NCBI GenBank assembly: GCA_022449455.1
Contig: JAKUPL010000017.1
Coordinates: forward strand, 28,479-92,478
DNA length: 64,000 nucleotides
Origin: Alcanivorax sp.
GTDB lineage: Bacteria > Pseudomonadota > Gammaproteobacteria > Pseudomonadales > Alcanivoracaceae
Reading direction: 5' to 3'
Position numbers and translations under genes: made by a program
Part shown: positions 26,578 to 37,647 of the stretch, in pieces
How the letters are laid out: each line of letters opens with the position of its first letter
Position numbering within the stretch: the first letter of the stretch is position 1
Notes under the pieces: generated by a model
The model's database searches: none
Told to the model about the DNA's origin: nothing
The model's input: the letters and a program-made list of their open reading frames with translations, nothing else

Positions 26578-27380
26578 TGCTCGACGAGGCATTCATCCGT
26601 CAGGCCGCTGAACGGCTCGACCAGGCCGAACGGCAACGCACCCAGATCCGCCAGCTGTCCCTGGAACAGCCGGACATCACCATCGAGGACGCCTACGCCA
26701 TCCAGCGCGCCTGGGTGGCCAGCAAAATCGCCGACGGGCGCGAGCTGATCGGCCACAAAATCGGCCTGACGTCACGGGCCATGCAGGTGTCCTCGAACAT
26801 CGACGAGCCGGATTACGGGGCCCTGCTCGACGACATGCTGTTCGACGAAGGCACCGACATTCCCATCGACCGCTTTATCGTGCCGCGCCTGGAGGTGGAG
26901 CTGGCCTTTATTCTGGCCACGCCGCTGAAAGGGCCGAACTGCACGGTCTTCGATGTGCTCGACGCCACCGACTACGTGATTCCCGCCCTGGAAATCATCG
27001 ACGCGCGCATCCAGCAGGTGGATCAGGACACCGGCGTCACCCGCAAGGTGTTCGACACCATTTCCGATAACGCCGCCAACGCCGGCGTGGTGATGGGCGG
27101 CCGCCCGATCCGGCCCATGGATCTGGACCTGCGCCGGGTGTCGGCGATTCTCTATCGCAACGGCGTGATCGAGGAATCCGGCGTCGCCGCCGCGGTGCTC
27201 AATCACCCGGCCAAAGGCGTGGCCTGGCTGGCCAACCGTCTGGCGCCCTACGGCGTGGGTCTGGAAGCCGGCCAGCTGATCCTGGGCGGCTCCTTCACCC
27301 GGCCGGTGGCGGTGCGTCCCGGCGACACCTTCCACGTGGACTACGATGACCTGGGCGCCATCGCCTGCCGGTTCGTTTAA
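26577..27380 (+). CDS. hpaH: 2-oxohept-3-ene-1,7-dioate hydratase
   Basis: A 267-residue Mg2+-dependent hydratase of the fumarylacetoacetase-like fold, related to MhpD and XylJ. It has [15 protein letters not shown] near residue 60, [11 protein letters not shown] near 102 with metal-binding glutamates, [19 protein letters not shown] near 155 and [20 protein letters not shown] near the end, matching E. coli HpaH across its length. It adds water to give 4-hydroxy-2-oxoheptanedioate. It starts on the last base of the hpaF stop, so translation is coupled. Confidence 0.95.
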   Translation: MLDEAFIRQAAERLDQAERQRTQIRQLSLEQPDITIEDAYAIQRAWVASKIADGRELIGHKIGLTSRAMQVSSNIDEPDYGALLDDMLFDEGTDIPIDRFIVPRLEVELAFILATPLKGPNCTVFDVLDATDYVIPALEIIDARIQQVDQDTGVTRKVFDTISDNAANAGVVMGGRPIRPMDLDLRRVSAILYRNGVIEESGVAAAVLNHPAKGVAWLANRLAPYGVGLEAGQLILGGSFTRPVAVRPGDTFHVDYDDLGAIACRFV

Positions 27381-27390
27381 GGACAAACAG

Positions 27391-28197
27391 ATGGACATGC
27401 CCGCCAACACCTTCAAACGGGCCCTCGCCGAGGGCCGCCCGCAAATCGGCCTGTGGCTGGGATTGTGCGACGCCTATTGCGCCGAGTTGGCCGCCAACGC
27501 CGGCTTCGACTGGCTGCTGCTGGACGGCGAACACGCGCCCAACGATCTGCGCACCCTGCTCGCCCAATTGCAGGCGGTGGCGCCCTACCCGGCCTGTCCG
27601 GTGCTGCGCCCGCCGGTGGGCGACACCGCCCTGATCAAGCAGTACCTGGACATCGGCGCTCAAACCCTGCTGGTGCCCATGGTGGACAGCGCCGACCAGG
27701 CCCGCCAACTGGTGCGCGCCATGCGCTACCCGCCGGACGGCGTGCGTGGCGTGGGCAGCGCCCTGGCCCGGGCGTCACGCTGGAACAGCGTGCCCGGCTA
27801 CCTGGACCAGGCCGATGAGCAAATGTGCCTGCTGGTGCAGATCGAGAGCGGCGAAGCGCTGAACAACCTGGACCAGATCGCCGCCGTGGACGGCGTCGAC
27901 GGCGTCTTCATCGGCCCCGCGGATCTCAGCGCCTCCCTGGGCCACCGGGGCAACCCGGCGCACCCGGAGGTGCAGGCGGCCATCGAGGACGCCATCGCGC
28001 GCGTGCGCCGGGCCGGCAAGGCCGCCGGGATCCTCAACGCCAACCGGGACCTGGCAAGGCGCTATCTGGAACTGGGCTGCCTGTTCGTGGCCGTGGGCGT
28101 GGACACCAGCCTGCTGATGGGCGCGCTCAAGGGCCTGGCCGCCGAGTTCAAGGGTGACGACGCCCCGGCCGTGCCCGCCGGCCCGTCCGTTTACTGA
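27391..28197 (+). CDS. hpaI: 4-hydroxy-2-oxoheptanedioate aldolase
   Basis: A 268-residue class II aldolase of the HpcH/HpaI family that splits 4-hydroxy-2-oxoheptanedioate into pyruvate and succinate semialdehyde. The near-identical HpaI core is present: [10 protein letters not shown] near residue 14, [14 protein letters not shown] near 38, [14 protein letters not shown] near 115 and [16 protein letters not shown] near 170 with metal-binding residues. The ATG at 27391 lies 10 bases after hpaH; the frame runs further upstream, but that overlaps hpaH. Confidence 0.96.
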   Translation: MDMPANTFKRALAEGRPQIGLWLGLCDAYCAELAANAGFDWLLLDGEHAPNDLRTLLAQLQAVAPYPACPVLRPPVGDTALIKQYLDIGAQTLLVPMVDSADQARQLVRAMRYPPDGVRGVGSALARASRWNSVPGYLDQADEQMCLLVQIESGEALNNLDQIAAVDGVDGVFIGPADLSASLGHRGNPAHPEVQAAIEDAIARVRRAGKAAGILNANRDLARRYLELGCLFVAVGVDTSLLMGALKGLAAEFKGDDAPAVPAGPSVY

Positions 28198-28228
28198 CCC
28201 GCGCCCCGATCGGAACCAAGGAACCTTC

Positions 28229-29698
28229 ATGACCGACTCTCCCCTGGCCCTGGCCGACGCGGGCCTGCTGCGCGCGCAAAGCTACATCGGCGGCCACTGG
28301 CGGGACGCCGACGGCGGCGCCCGCTTCCCGGTACGCGACCCGGCGGACCGCAGCCTGATCATCCAGGTGGCGGACGCCGGCGCCACCGACACCGACCGCG
28401 CCATCGACGCCGCCGCCCGGGCCCTGCCCGCCTGGCGCGCTGTTGCCGCCAAAGAACGCTCACGAACCCTGCGCCGCTGGTTCGACCTGATGCTCGAGCA
28501 CAGAGAAGATCTGGCCCGGCTGCTGAGCCGCGAACAGGGCAAGCCGCTGGCGGAAAGCCGGGGCGAAATCGACTACGCGGCCAGCTTTATCGAGTGGTTC
28601 GCCGAGGAAGCCAAACGCGTCAACGGCGAGCTGCTGGCCGGCGATCAGCCCGGCCGGCGGCTGGCCACGCTGAAGCAGCCGGTGGGCGTGGTGGCGGCCA
28701 TCACGCCCTGGAACTTTCCCTGCGCCATGGTCACCCGCAAGGCGGGCCCCGCCCTGGCGGCGGGCTGCACGCTGGTGCTCAAACCGGACCCGGAAACCCC
28801 GCTCTCGGCGCTGGCCCTGGCCGAGCTGGCCCGCCGCGCCGGCCTGCCCGCCGGCGTGTTCAACGTGGTGCCCGGCCGCGACGCCGCCGCCATCGGTGCC
28901 CGCCTCACCGGCGACCGGCGGGTGCGCAAGCTATCGTTCACCGGCTCCACGGCGGTGGGCAAACTGCTGATGGCGCAGTGCGCGGACACGGTGAAGAAGT
29001 TGAGCCTGGAACTGGGCGGCAACGCCCCTTTCATCGTGTTCGACGACGCCAACCTGGACGCCGCGGTTGAGGGAGCCCTGGCCTCGAAGTTCCGTAACAG
29101 CGGCCAGACCTGCGTGTGCACCAACCGTTTTCTGGTCCAGGACGGTGTCCACGACGCCTTCTGCGACAAGCTGGCGCGGGCGGTGGAGGCGTTGAAGGTG
29201 GGCCCCGCCGGCGACGAGCACGCGCAACAGGGCCCGTTGATCCACGCCGGCGCCGTCGACAAGGTACGGGCGCACGTGGACGACGCCCTGGCGGGCGGCG
29301 CCCGGCTGCTGTGCGGCGGCGAGCCGCACGCGTTGGGCGGCGGCTTCTTCCAGCCCACCGTGCTCAGCGGCGTCACACCGAGCATGCGCGTGGCCCGGGA
29401 GGAGACCTTCGGCCCGCTGGCGCCGGTGTTCCGTTTTCGCGACGAGGGTGAGGCGCTGGCGCTGGCCAACGACACCCCCTCCGGACTGGCCGCCTATGTC
29501 TACAGCGGCGATCTGGGACGCGCCTGGCGGCTGGCGGAGGCGCTGGAATATGGCATGGTCGGCATCAACGAAGGTATCATTTCCACCGAACTGGCCCCTT
29601 TCGGCGGCATCAAGGAATCCGGGCTGGGCCGCGAAGGCTCACGCCACGGTATCGATGACTATCTGGAACTGAAATACCTGTGCGTGGCGGATCCGTAA
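28229..29698 (+). CDS. gabD: NAD(P)+-dependent succinate-semialdehyde dehydrogenase
   Basis: A 489-residue aldehyde dehydrogenase of the GabD/SSADH group. It has TPWNFPCAMVTRKAGPALAA near residue 160, the SSADH-type glutamate motif ELGGNAPFIVFDDANLD near 260, the catalytic cysteine in SGQTCVCTNRFLVQ near 295 and FGGIKESGLGREGSRHG near the end. In this operon it oxidises the succinate semialdehyde released by HpaI to succinate, linking the pathway to the TCA cycle. The ATG at 28229 has AAGGAA upstream; the longer frame overlaps hpaI. Confidence 0.92.
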   Translation: MTDSPLALADAGLLRAQSYIGGHWRDADGGARFPVRDPADRSLIIQVADAGATDTDRAIDAAARALPAWRAVAAKERSRTLRRWFDLMLEHREDLARLLSREQGKPLAESRGEIDYAASFIEWFAEEAKRVNGELLAGDQPGRRLATLKQPVGVVAAITPWNFPCAMVTRKAGPALAAGCTLVLKPDPETPLSALALAELARRAGLPAGVFNVVPGRDAAAIGARLTGDRRVRKLSFTGSTAVGKLLMAQCADTVKKLSLELGGNAPFIVFDDANLDAAVEGALASKFRNSGQTCVCTNRFLVQDGVHDAFCDKLARAVEALKVGPAGDEHAQQGPLIHAGAVDKVRAHVDDALAGGARLLCGGEPHALGGGFFQPTVLSGVTPSMRVAREETFGPLAPVFRFRDEGEALALANDTPSGLAAYVYSGDLGRAWRLAEALEYGMVGINEGIISTELAPFGGIKESGLGREGSRHGIDDYLELKYLCVADP

Positions 29699-29736
29699 GC
29701 CTTCACCGCGCCGCATCCGAGGAGCACCCCGACCGC

Positions 29737-30165
29737 ATGGCCAAACCCACGCCTTCTTTGACCGTGGCCCTGCTTCAGGCCCGCGAGGCCGCCATGGGCT
29801 TTTTCCGTCCGCTGCTCAACGAGCATGGCCTCACCGAACAGCAATGGCGCGTGATCCGCATCCTCAAGGAGGTCCCCGACCACCAGCTGGAGAGCCGTGA
29901 ACTGGCGGAAATCGCCTGCATCCTGCGGCCCAGCCTCACCGGCGTACTGGTACGCCTGGAGAAAACCGGCTACGTGAAACGCTGGAAGCCGGCCAATGAC
30001 CAGCGCCGGCTGTGCGTCGCCCTGACCGAGGCCGGCCATCGCCTGTTCGATACCATGAGCGGCGATATGCACCAGCAATACCGCCGCATCAAACGTCAGC
30101 TTGGCGCCGACAACTACAAGACCCTGATGACGCTGCTCGAACAGCTGCAGCGCGTGGAGCCCTAG
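29737..30165 (+). CDS. hpaR: Homoprotocatechuate operon regulator HpaR, MarR family
   Basis: A 142-residue winged-helix repressor. It has the HpaR/HpcR pattern LTVALLQAREAAMGFFRPLL at the N-terminus, LTEQQWRVIRIL, and the recognition region IACILRPSLTGVLVRLEKTG with the wing WKPANDQRRLCVALTEAG. In E. coli it represses the meta operon until a pathway aromatic binds. It ends the hpa operon, so it is expected to be autoregulated, and the CATTAA-N4-TTAATG repeats are its best candidate operators. The 3' end lies inside an inverted repeat shared with terC. Confidence 0.92.
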   Translation: MAKPTPSLTVALLQAREAAMGFFRPLLNEHGLTEQQWRVIRILKEVPDHQLESRELAEIACILRPSLTGVLVRLEKTGYVKRWKPANDQRRLCVALTEAGHRLFDTMSGDMHQQYRRIKRQLGADNYKTLMTLLEQLQRVEP

Positions 30166-30184
30166 CAGCCGCTAGGGCTCCACG
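30153..30184. terminator. Perfect inverted repeat spanning both stop codons of hpaR and terC-like gene
   Basis: CGTGGAGCCCTAGC (30153-30166), loop AGCC, then GCTAGGGCTCCACG (30171-30184): 14-bp perfect arms. The repeat contains both TAG stops of the convergent genes, so both proteins end in Val-Glu-Pro. A T tract is lacking, so it is either a bidirectional stem-type terminator or a transcript-end protector. Confidence 0.6.
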
Positions 30185-30909
30185 GCGGTCGCCTTGCGTT
30201 TGGCGCGCACCCGCAGGTTGAGCATTTCCACGCCGAAGCTGAACGCCATGGCGAAGTAGATGTAGCCTTTGGGAATATGGAACTCCAGCCCGTCGGCGAT
30301 CAGCGCCGTGCCCACCAGCACCAGGAACGACAACGCCAGCATCTTGAGGGTCGGGTGCTCGGTGATGAAGCGGCCGATGGCGTTGGCGAAGACCATCATG
30401 AAACCCACCGCGATGATCACCGCGATCACCATTACCTCAATGTGGTTGGCCATGCCCACGGCGGTGATCACCGAGTCCAGCGAGAACACCATGTCGAGCA
30501 CGGCGATCTGAATCAGGATCGCCATGAACGACGCCCCCACCTTGGGTTTGGCCAGCTCCGGCTGCTCATCGGCGTCCTCGATGGAGTGGTGGATTTCCAG
30601 CACCGATTTGGCAAGCAGAAACAACCCACCCAGGATCAAGACCAGATCACGCCCGGAAATACCCTGCCCGAGCACCGTGAACAAATCCGCGGTGAGCTTG
30701 GTGAGCCAGGCCAGGGAGGCCAGCAGCAGCAAGCGCATCACCATCGCCATGGAGAGACCAATAAACCGCGCCTTGGGGCGCTGCTTTTCCGGCAGGCGGT
30801 CCACCAGAATGGACAGAAAAATAATGTTGTCGATGCCCAGCACGATCTCCAGGGCGGTCAAGGTGGCCAGGGCGATCCAGGCCTCCGGCGAGGTCATCCA
30901 TTCCAGCAT
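30172..30909 (-). CDS. TerC-family integral membrane protein
   Basis: A 245-residue membrane protein with seven or so helices. The TerC motifs are ALEIVLGIDNIIFLSILVD near residue 20 with buried acidic residues, and VLDMVFSLDSVITAVGMANH near 135. Members are linked to metal (manganese) export and metalation of secreted proteins; the E. coli relatives are YgdQ/YoaE without the CBS part. It is monocistronic and convergent with hpaR. Confidence 0.9.
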   Translation of the reverse strand: MLEWMTSPEAWIALATLTALEIVLGIDNIIFLSILVDRLPEKQRPKARFIGLSMAMVMRLLLLASLAWLTKLTADLFTVLGQGISGRDLVLILGGLFLLAKSVLEIHHSIEDADEQPELAKPKVGASFMAILIQIAVLDMVFSLDSVITAVGMANHIEVMVIAVIIAVGFMMVFANAIGRFITEHPTLKMLALSFLVLVGTALIADGLEFHIPKGYIYFAMAFSFGVEMLNLRVRAKRKATAVEP

Positions 30910-30962
30910 GTCGGTTCTCCGTTAGGGCCGCCGCACCCGGTGACGCGGCGACGTCATGAAAT

Positions 30963-32444
30963 TTACACCAGTGCCCTGGCCAGGCGCGCGGCCACGTCGC
31001 GGTCCAGGTAGCCGAGCCTCACCCGCCGCTTGGTCAGACCGCCACCGGCGGTGTCCACCTCCAGGGCGGTCATCCGGTAGCGGCGATCGAACGGGGAGCG
31101 GGTCAGACGCACGGTTTGGATGCGGTTGCGCGGCACCACCGCCAACCGCCGCCACAGCCAGCCACGGTGAAACAGCAACAAATCCGGGGTCAGCGCCCAG
31201 CGCGTATAGCGGGCGTACAGGTGGCCGTGCAGCAGCGCCACCGGCAGCCCGGCGGGCAACGCCGCCAGCCCCGGCCAGCCCCACCACCACAGCGCCGGCG
31301 GCAGGCTCAGTAGCGCCCAGCACCACAACCACAGGCGGGTCAGCCGGTAGCCGGTACGCGCCGACAGGGGCCGCCATTCCGGCGCGCCGCGCGCCAGCCC
31401 GGGCAACGCCCGGTCGATCAACGCCGGGGCGTTGTCCGCCCGGCAGATCGGCGCCAGCGGCCGGGCGCCGTCGCCGTGATCGGCATCGCCGGCGCCGCCG
31501 GCCAGATCCACCTGCAGGGCCACCCGACCGAACAGACGGTGCAGCGGCGTGGCCAGTTGGTGTACCACCTGAACCCGCGCCAGCCTCAGCGTCACCGCGT
31601 GGCGGGTGAAAAGGCCATGGCGGGCGCGCAGATCACCGCCGTCCTGCTCCAGCACATAGTCGTGATAACGGACCAGGGCGCCGAGCACCGACAGCGCCTT
31701 GCCCACCAGCAGCACGCCGATCACGGTGCCCGCCACCAGCAGCACCTTGAGCATCAGGCCCAGCTCGCTCACGTAGCGCAGCCCGGCGTCCCGCAACGCC
31801 GGTCCCACTACCCGTTCCAGCAAGTCCACGCCCAGTACCTGGACCACCGAGCCGAGCACCGCGCCCAGCCAGAACAGATTGCGGTTATCGATCAGGCCCA
31901 TGCGGATCAATTCGCCGGGCGGCAGCCGCAGTAATACCTCGGCCTCCGCGACCGGCGGCGCGTTGACCGCCTCCTCGCCGGCATCCGCATCCAGCGCCCG
32001 GCGGCGGGCGAACACCGCCTCGCCAAGGCGCGCGGCCTGCGCCAGCGACAGCACTCGCAAAGTGGCTTCGGCGCCACCGCCGCTGGAGGTTTCCACCTTC
32101 ACATCGGCCACGCCCAGCAAGCGGTGCAACGGGTTGCGCCGGGTGTCCAGGTTCTCGATACGGCGGTAATCGATCTGCCGCAGGTTGCGGAAGATCAGCC
32201 CTTCGCGGATCACCAGCCCGTCCGGGCCGGCGTCGTAGCGGTATACCCATTGGTGCCAGAGTCCGGCCAGCGGGCCGATCAGGATCAGCGGCAGCAGCAC
32301 CCACAGGCCACCGCCCCATTCCGCCCCCAGTGCCAGGGCGGCCACGGCGGGCAGCGCCGCGCCCAACCCACCGGAGAGGTAAAACACCCAGCTGAGCGGA
32401 TGCAGACGCTGTTCGGGAATCGGATGACCGTTTTCATACCGCAT
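30963..32444 (-). CDS. Bacterial PH domain membrane protein, YdbT-like
   Basis: A roughly 493-residue membrane protein with three bPH2-type pleckstrin-like repeats: FRNLRQIDYRRIENLDTRRN near residue 90, FTRHAVTLRLARVQVVHQLA near 285 and VPRNRIQTVRLTRSPFDRRY near 435. Each follows a pair of transmembrane helices. The order and size match YdbT, which partners YdbS. The ATG at 32444 is preferred for its GAGGG spacing; ATGs at 32450 and 32459 are possible. It overlaps the 3' end of the ydbS-like gene. Role unknown; an envelope function is likely. Confidence 0.85.
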   Translation of the reverse strand: MRYENGHPIPEQRLHPLSWVFYLSGGLGAALPAVAALALGAEWGGGLWVLLPLILIGPLAGLWHQWVYRYDAGPDGLVIREGLIFRNLRQIDYRRIENLDTRRNPLHRLLGVADVKVETSSGGGAEATLRVLSLAQAARLGEAVFARRRALDADAGEEAVNAPPVAEAEVLLRLPPGELIRMGLIDNRNLFWLGAVLGSVVQVLGVDLLERVVGPALRDAGLRYVSELGLMLKVLLVAGTVIGVLLVGKALSVLGALVRYHDYVLEQDGGDLRARHGLFTRHAVTLRLARVQVVHQLATPLHRLFGRVALQVDLAGGAGDADHGDGARPLAPICRADNAPALIDRALPGLARGAPEWRPLSARTGYRLTRLWLWCWALLSLPPALWWWGWPGLAALPAGLPVALLHGHLYARYTRWALTPDLLLFHRGWLWRRLAVVPRNRIQTVRLTRSPFDRRYRMTALEVDTAGGGLTKRRVRLGYLDRDVAARLARALV

Positions 32445-32901
32445 CGCCATCGCCCTCATCGAGCAACTGGCGGCGCAGCGCCCGGGCCTGGTCGTCGGCG
32501 AGTCCCGGCAGGCTGTTGACGGTGAAGCGGCTGCCGGCGGTGTACAGGCGCAGGGTGGTGACGCCGAAGGCCCGCTGCAGCGGGCCCTGGCTGATGTCGG
32601 AGTGCTGAACGCGCACCCGCGGCACGATGATACGGTGGCGCCACAGAATGCCGTGCTCGATGGTCAGGCCGTGCTCGTCCAGGCGATAGCGCAAGCGGGC
32701 ATGGGCCAGTGCGGGCAACCACAGCGCCAGACCGGCCGCCACCACCAGCAGCCCGCCGAGCAGGCCAGGCACCGGCCAGCCGGCCAGCTGCGGCAGGGCG
32801 ATCACCGCGGCCACCGCCGCCAGAGCGGCCACCGCCACACCGGCCAGGGCCTGCAAGCGCCAGGCCGATACCGTGCGCCGATCCACCGATTGAAACCCCA
32901 T
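32434..32901 (-). CDS. Bacterial PH domain membrane protein, YdbS-like
   Basis: A 155-residue protein with two N-terminal transmembrane helices and one bPH2 domain (RYRLDEHGLTIEHGILWRHR, then VPRVRVQHSDISQGPLQRAF). It is the small partner of the YdbT-like protein encoded directly downstream with overlapping ends; the pair is widespread and always adjacent. Confidence 0.85.
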   Translation of the reverse strand: MGFQSVDRRTVSAWRLQALAGVAVAALAAVAAVIALPQLAGWPVPGLLGGLLVVAAGLALWLPALAHARLRYRLDEHGLTIEHGILWRHRIIVPRVRVQHSDISQGPLQRAFGVTTLRLYTAGSRFTVNSLPGLADDQARALRRQLLDEGDGDAV

Positions 32902-32945
32902 GTTTGCGCCCCCGTCGCCGTCGCGAAAGGGCCCATTACAGCGGA

Positions 32946-33596
32946 TTATGGATCGCCCGCCAATTGCTCCCGACGCAGGGTGTCCATCAGACGGCGCAGA
33001 CGGCGGCGGTCCCAGGTGGCCGGTACCAGGCGGTGACCGTCCTCACCGTGCTTGATCAGAAAGCGGCGTTCCACGCCGATGGGCATATCGTCGGACCCGT
33101 AAATGGCCACCACCTGGATGGTCAGCGCCTTAAGCCGCACCGGCGCCTCATCGTCGCCGTGTTGCGGACGCTGGCCGCGCAGGGTGCGGCGGATCACCTC
33201 CTGGAACGAGCCGATGTGCAGAAAATCACCGGAGTTCAGAGGCCCCTGACGGGTGCTCTCGCGCAACGACACGGCGGGGCTGTCGCGCGGGTCCTGTTCC
33301 TCGTCGCCCTGCTCATACTCCTGCTCCAGCTCGGTGACGTCCTCCAACACGGTGCCATCGCTGGTTTCCAGCCGGGCCAGGATGTGCTCCACGAACACCG
33401 CTTCGGCGCTCATATTGCTGATGATGCACAGGGCGTTCAGGTCCCGGTGCTTGCCCCGGTTGATCACGATGCGCGGGCGCACCTGCCGCCGATAGCTGCT
33501 GTACAGCAGCTGCGCGTAAACCAGCCAGATCAGCAACGTACCGAAGCTGATCAGGACGCTGAGCACCTTGTTATGCTCTTGAATCCATTCGTACAT
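32946..33596 (-). CDS. Hypothetical single-pass membrane protein
   Basis: A 216-residue protein I do not recognise. It has one N-terminal transmembrane helix (VLSVLISFGTLLIWLVYAQL, residues about 11-30), a basic stretch, then a soluble region with an acidic patch (ELEQEYEQGDEEQDP). The immunoglobulin-like look of the segment LNALCIISNMSAEAVFVEHI resembles other small bacterial membrane-tethered proteins of unknown function. It lies 44 bases upstream of the ydbS-like gene on the same strand and could be cotranscribed. Confidence 0.7.
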   Translation of the reverse strand: MYEWIQEHNKVLSVLISFGTLLIWLVYAQLLYSSYRRQVRPRIVINRGKHRDLNALCIISNMSAEAVFVEHILARLETSDGTVLEDVTELEQEYEQGDEEQDPRDSPAVSLRESTRQGPLNSGDFLHIGSFQEVIRRTLRGQRPQHGDDEAPVRLKALTIQVVAIYGSDDMPIGVERRFLIKHGEDGHRLVPATWDRRRLRRLMDTLRREQLAGDP

Positions 33597-33631
33597 GACG
33601 TGTCCTTTATTATTTGAAAAGGCGCGCAGCC

Positions 33632-33901
33632 TAGGGTCTGTTCACACTACTTGCATTACGCCTGTTGTGGCTAAAAGCCCACCCATCAAGGCACGAGGAG
33701 AGAAGTTTGGTGACTCCAAATGAACGACGAGTAACGCGGAGGGGTGGGTTTTTAGCCACAACCCGAAGGGCTGGAGCCATTTTGGCCTCCAGCGTCGTTG
33801 TCGGTCACTTATTTGGAATGACCAAACCGCGCTCCCTCCGCCTAGCTGGAGACCAAAATGACATCCAGCAGGCGTGATGCAAGTAGTGTGAACAGACCCT
33901 A
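33632..33901. mobile_element. 270-bp MITE-like element with 33-bp terminal inverted repeats
   Basis: The ends at 33632-33664 and 33869-33901 are inverted copies with one mismatch; the outer part reads GGGTCTGTTCACACTACTTG after TA. TA at both tips may be a target duplication. Inside lie further inverted pairs: 33665-33684 with 33742-33761 (one mismatch) and 33771-33793 with 33845-33869 (imperfect). It has no convincing ORF, so it would have to be mobilised in trans. It sits in the gap between the hypothetical membrane gene and acnA. Confidence 0.75.
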
Positions 33902-34058
33902 ACGCCGCGATCACTGGCTTTTTGCGAAATGGTGTAAAACTCGCGGCCCCGGACCGGCCGTTTCATGTGCCGGGCACAAGGGCGTACTATCATGGGGTAA
34001 TCCCCCAAACGAACGACTTTCGCCAACGAAGATTTTCGCCAACGTAAGGAGGTGCGCA
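33902..34058 (+). promoter_or_regulatory. acnA upstream region
   Basis: 157 bases between the MITE-like element and acnA. It ends in TAAGGAGG, 8 bases before the GTG start. I cannot place a promoter with confidence; an almost duplicated pentadecamer (cgaagattttcgcc / cttt-cgccaacg) is seen near 34015-34045. Confidence 0.4.
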
Positions 34059-36806
<2,748 letters not shown>

Positions 36807-36823
36807 AGGCACCGCCATGGACG

Positions 36824-36849
36824 AGGGGCGCTTCGGCGCCCCTTTTTTT
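36824..36849 (+). terminator. Rho-independent terminator after acnA
   Basis: Stem AGGGGCGC / GCGCCCCT with a TTCG tetraloop at 36824-36843, running into a T tract to 36849. Confidence 0.92.
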
Positions 36850-37089
36850 GCCCGCCGTTCCTGGCGGAGGCCCGCCAAAGCATTGCGTTTAAAGCAAACC
36901 ACAATCAGATCCCACAAATATCTTTGTTTTTACGCGGACTTTTTAAGACGATCAAAATCGTGAGAAAAGACCGCTCTTTCTTTGCATATAGAGCAGGAAC
37001 AGTCTTTCCCGGGGTCGCTTTGCCTTAATAGCCCTGATTTCATTTATTGCATAAAAGCAATAATAACGATCAGGACGGAAGTCAGAGCC

Positions 37090-37647
37090 ATGACGGATCC
37101 CGTGAAACGAACGCCCCGCGTGCATTCCTTTTTGTACATTTACCGCAACCACGGCGGCGAGTTCTGGTGGTGCGCCGTCCCCTATCTGGATCGGCACGGG
37201 CGCCGCCACCAACGGCGACGTTCGTTCCGTGATCGCCGTTACGGCAGCCGCGTGGCCGCTCTTCACGAAGCCCGCCGCTGGCGCGATGCGGCGCTGGACG
37301 ACCCGGCGGTGCGCGCCGCCATGGGCGACCGGCGCCCGCTGATGCTGTACGCCGGCGACGACGGGGAATCGCCGGAGAATGGCAATCCTTTCGGGCTGGT
37401 GGGCGTCACGGTGACGTTCCGGGACAAACCACTGGGCGGCAATTTTTCGGTGACCGCCAACCGGGGCCGCAAAAAATGGTTTTCCATGCGCCGTTATGGG
37501 GGCTACGGCGCGTTCAAACGCGCGGTTATCCAACGCTGTCAGTGGGTTGGCGTGCCGGTACCCGACGAGGAGGAATTGCGGCGCCGCTACGACCGGTGGG
37601 CGGACCGCAACCGCGACCTGCTGCGCCGCTACGGCCTGGAGCCCTGA
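37090..37647 (+). CDS. Protein with two AP2-like DNA-binding repeats, function unknown
   Basis: A 185-residue basic protein. Two segments look like AP2-type three-strand-plus-helix units: residues about 12-65 (GEFWWCAVPYLDRHGRRHQR then YGSRVAALHEARRWRDAAL) and about 100-150 (GGNFSVTANRGRKKWFSMRR then YGGYGAFKRAVIQRC). AP2 domains in bacteria are usually found in phage or mobile-element proteins. The ATG at 37090 is used; upstream DNA is unusually AT-rich for this window, which may mark acquired DNA. The match is by eye and the family assignment is tentative. Confidence 0.65.
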   Translation: MTDPVKRTPRVHSFLYIYRNHGGEFWWCAVPYLDRHGRRHQRRRSFRDRRYGSRVAALHEARRWRDAALDDPAVRAAMGDRRPLMLYAGDDGESPENGNPFGLVGVTVTFRDKPLGGNFSVTANRGRKKWFSMRRYGGYGAFKRAVIQRCQWVGVPVPDEEELRRRYDRWADRNRDLLRRYGLEP

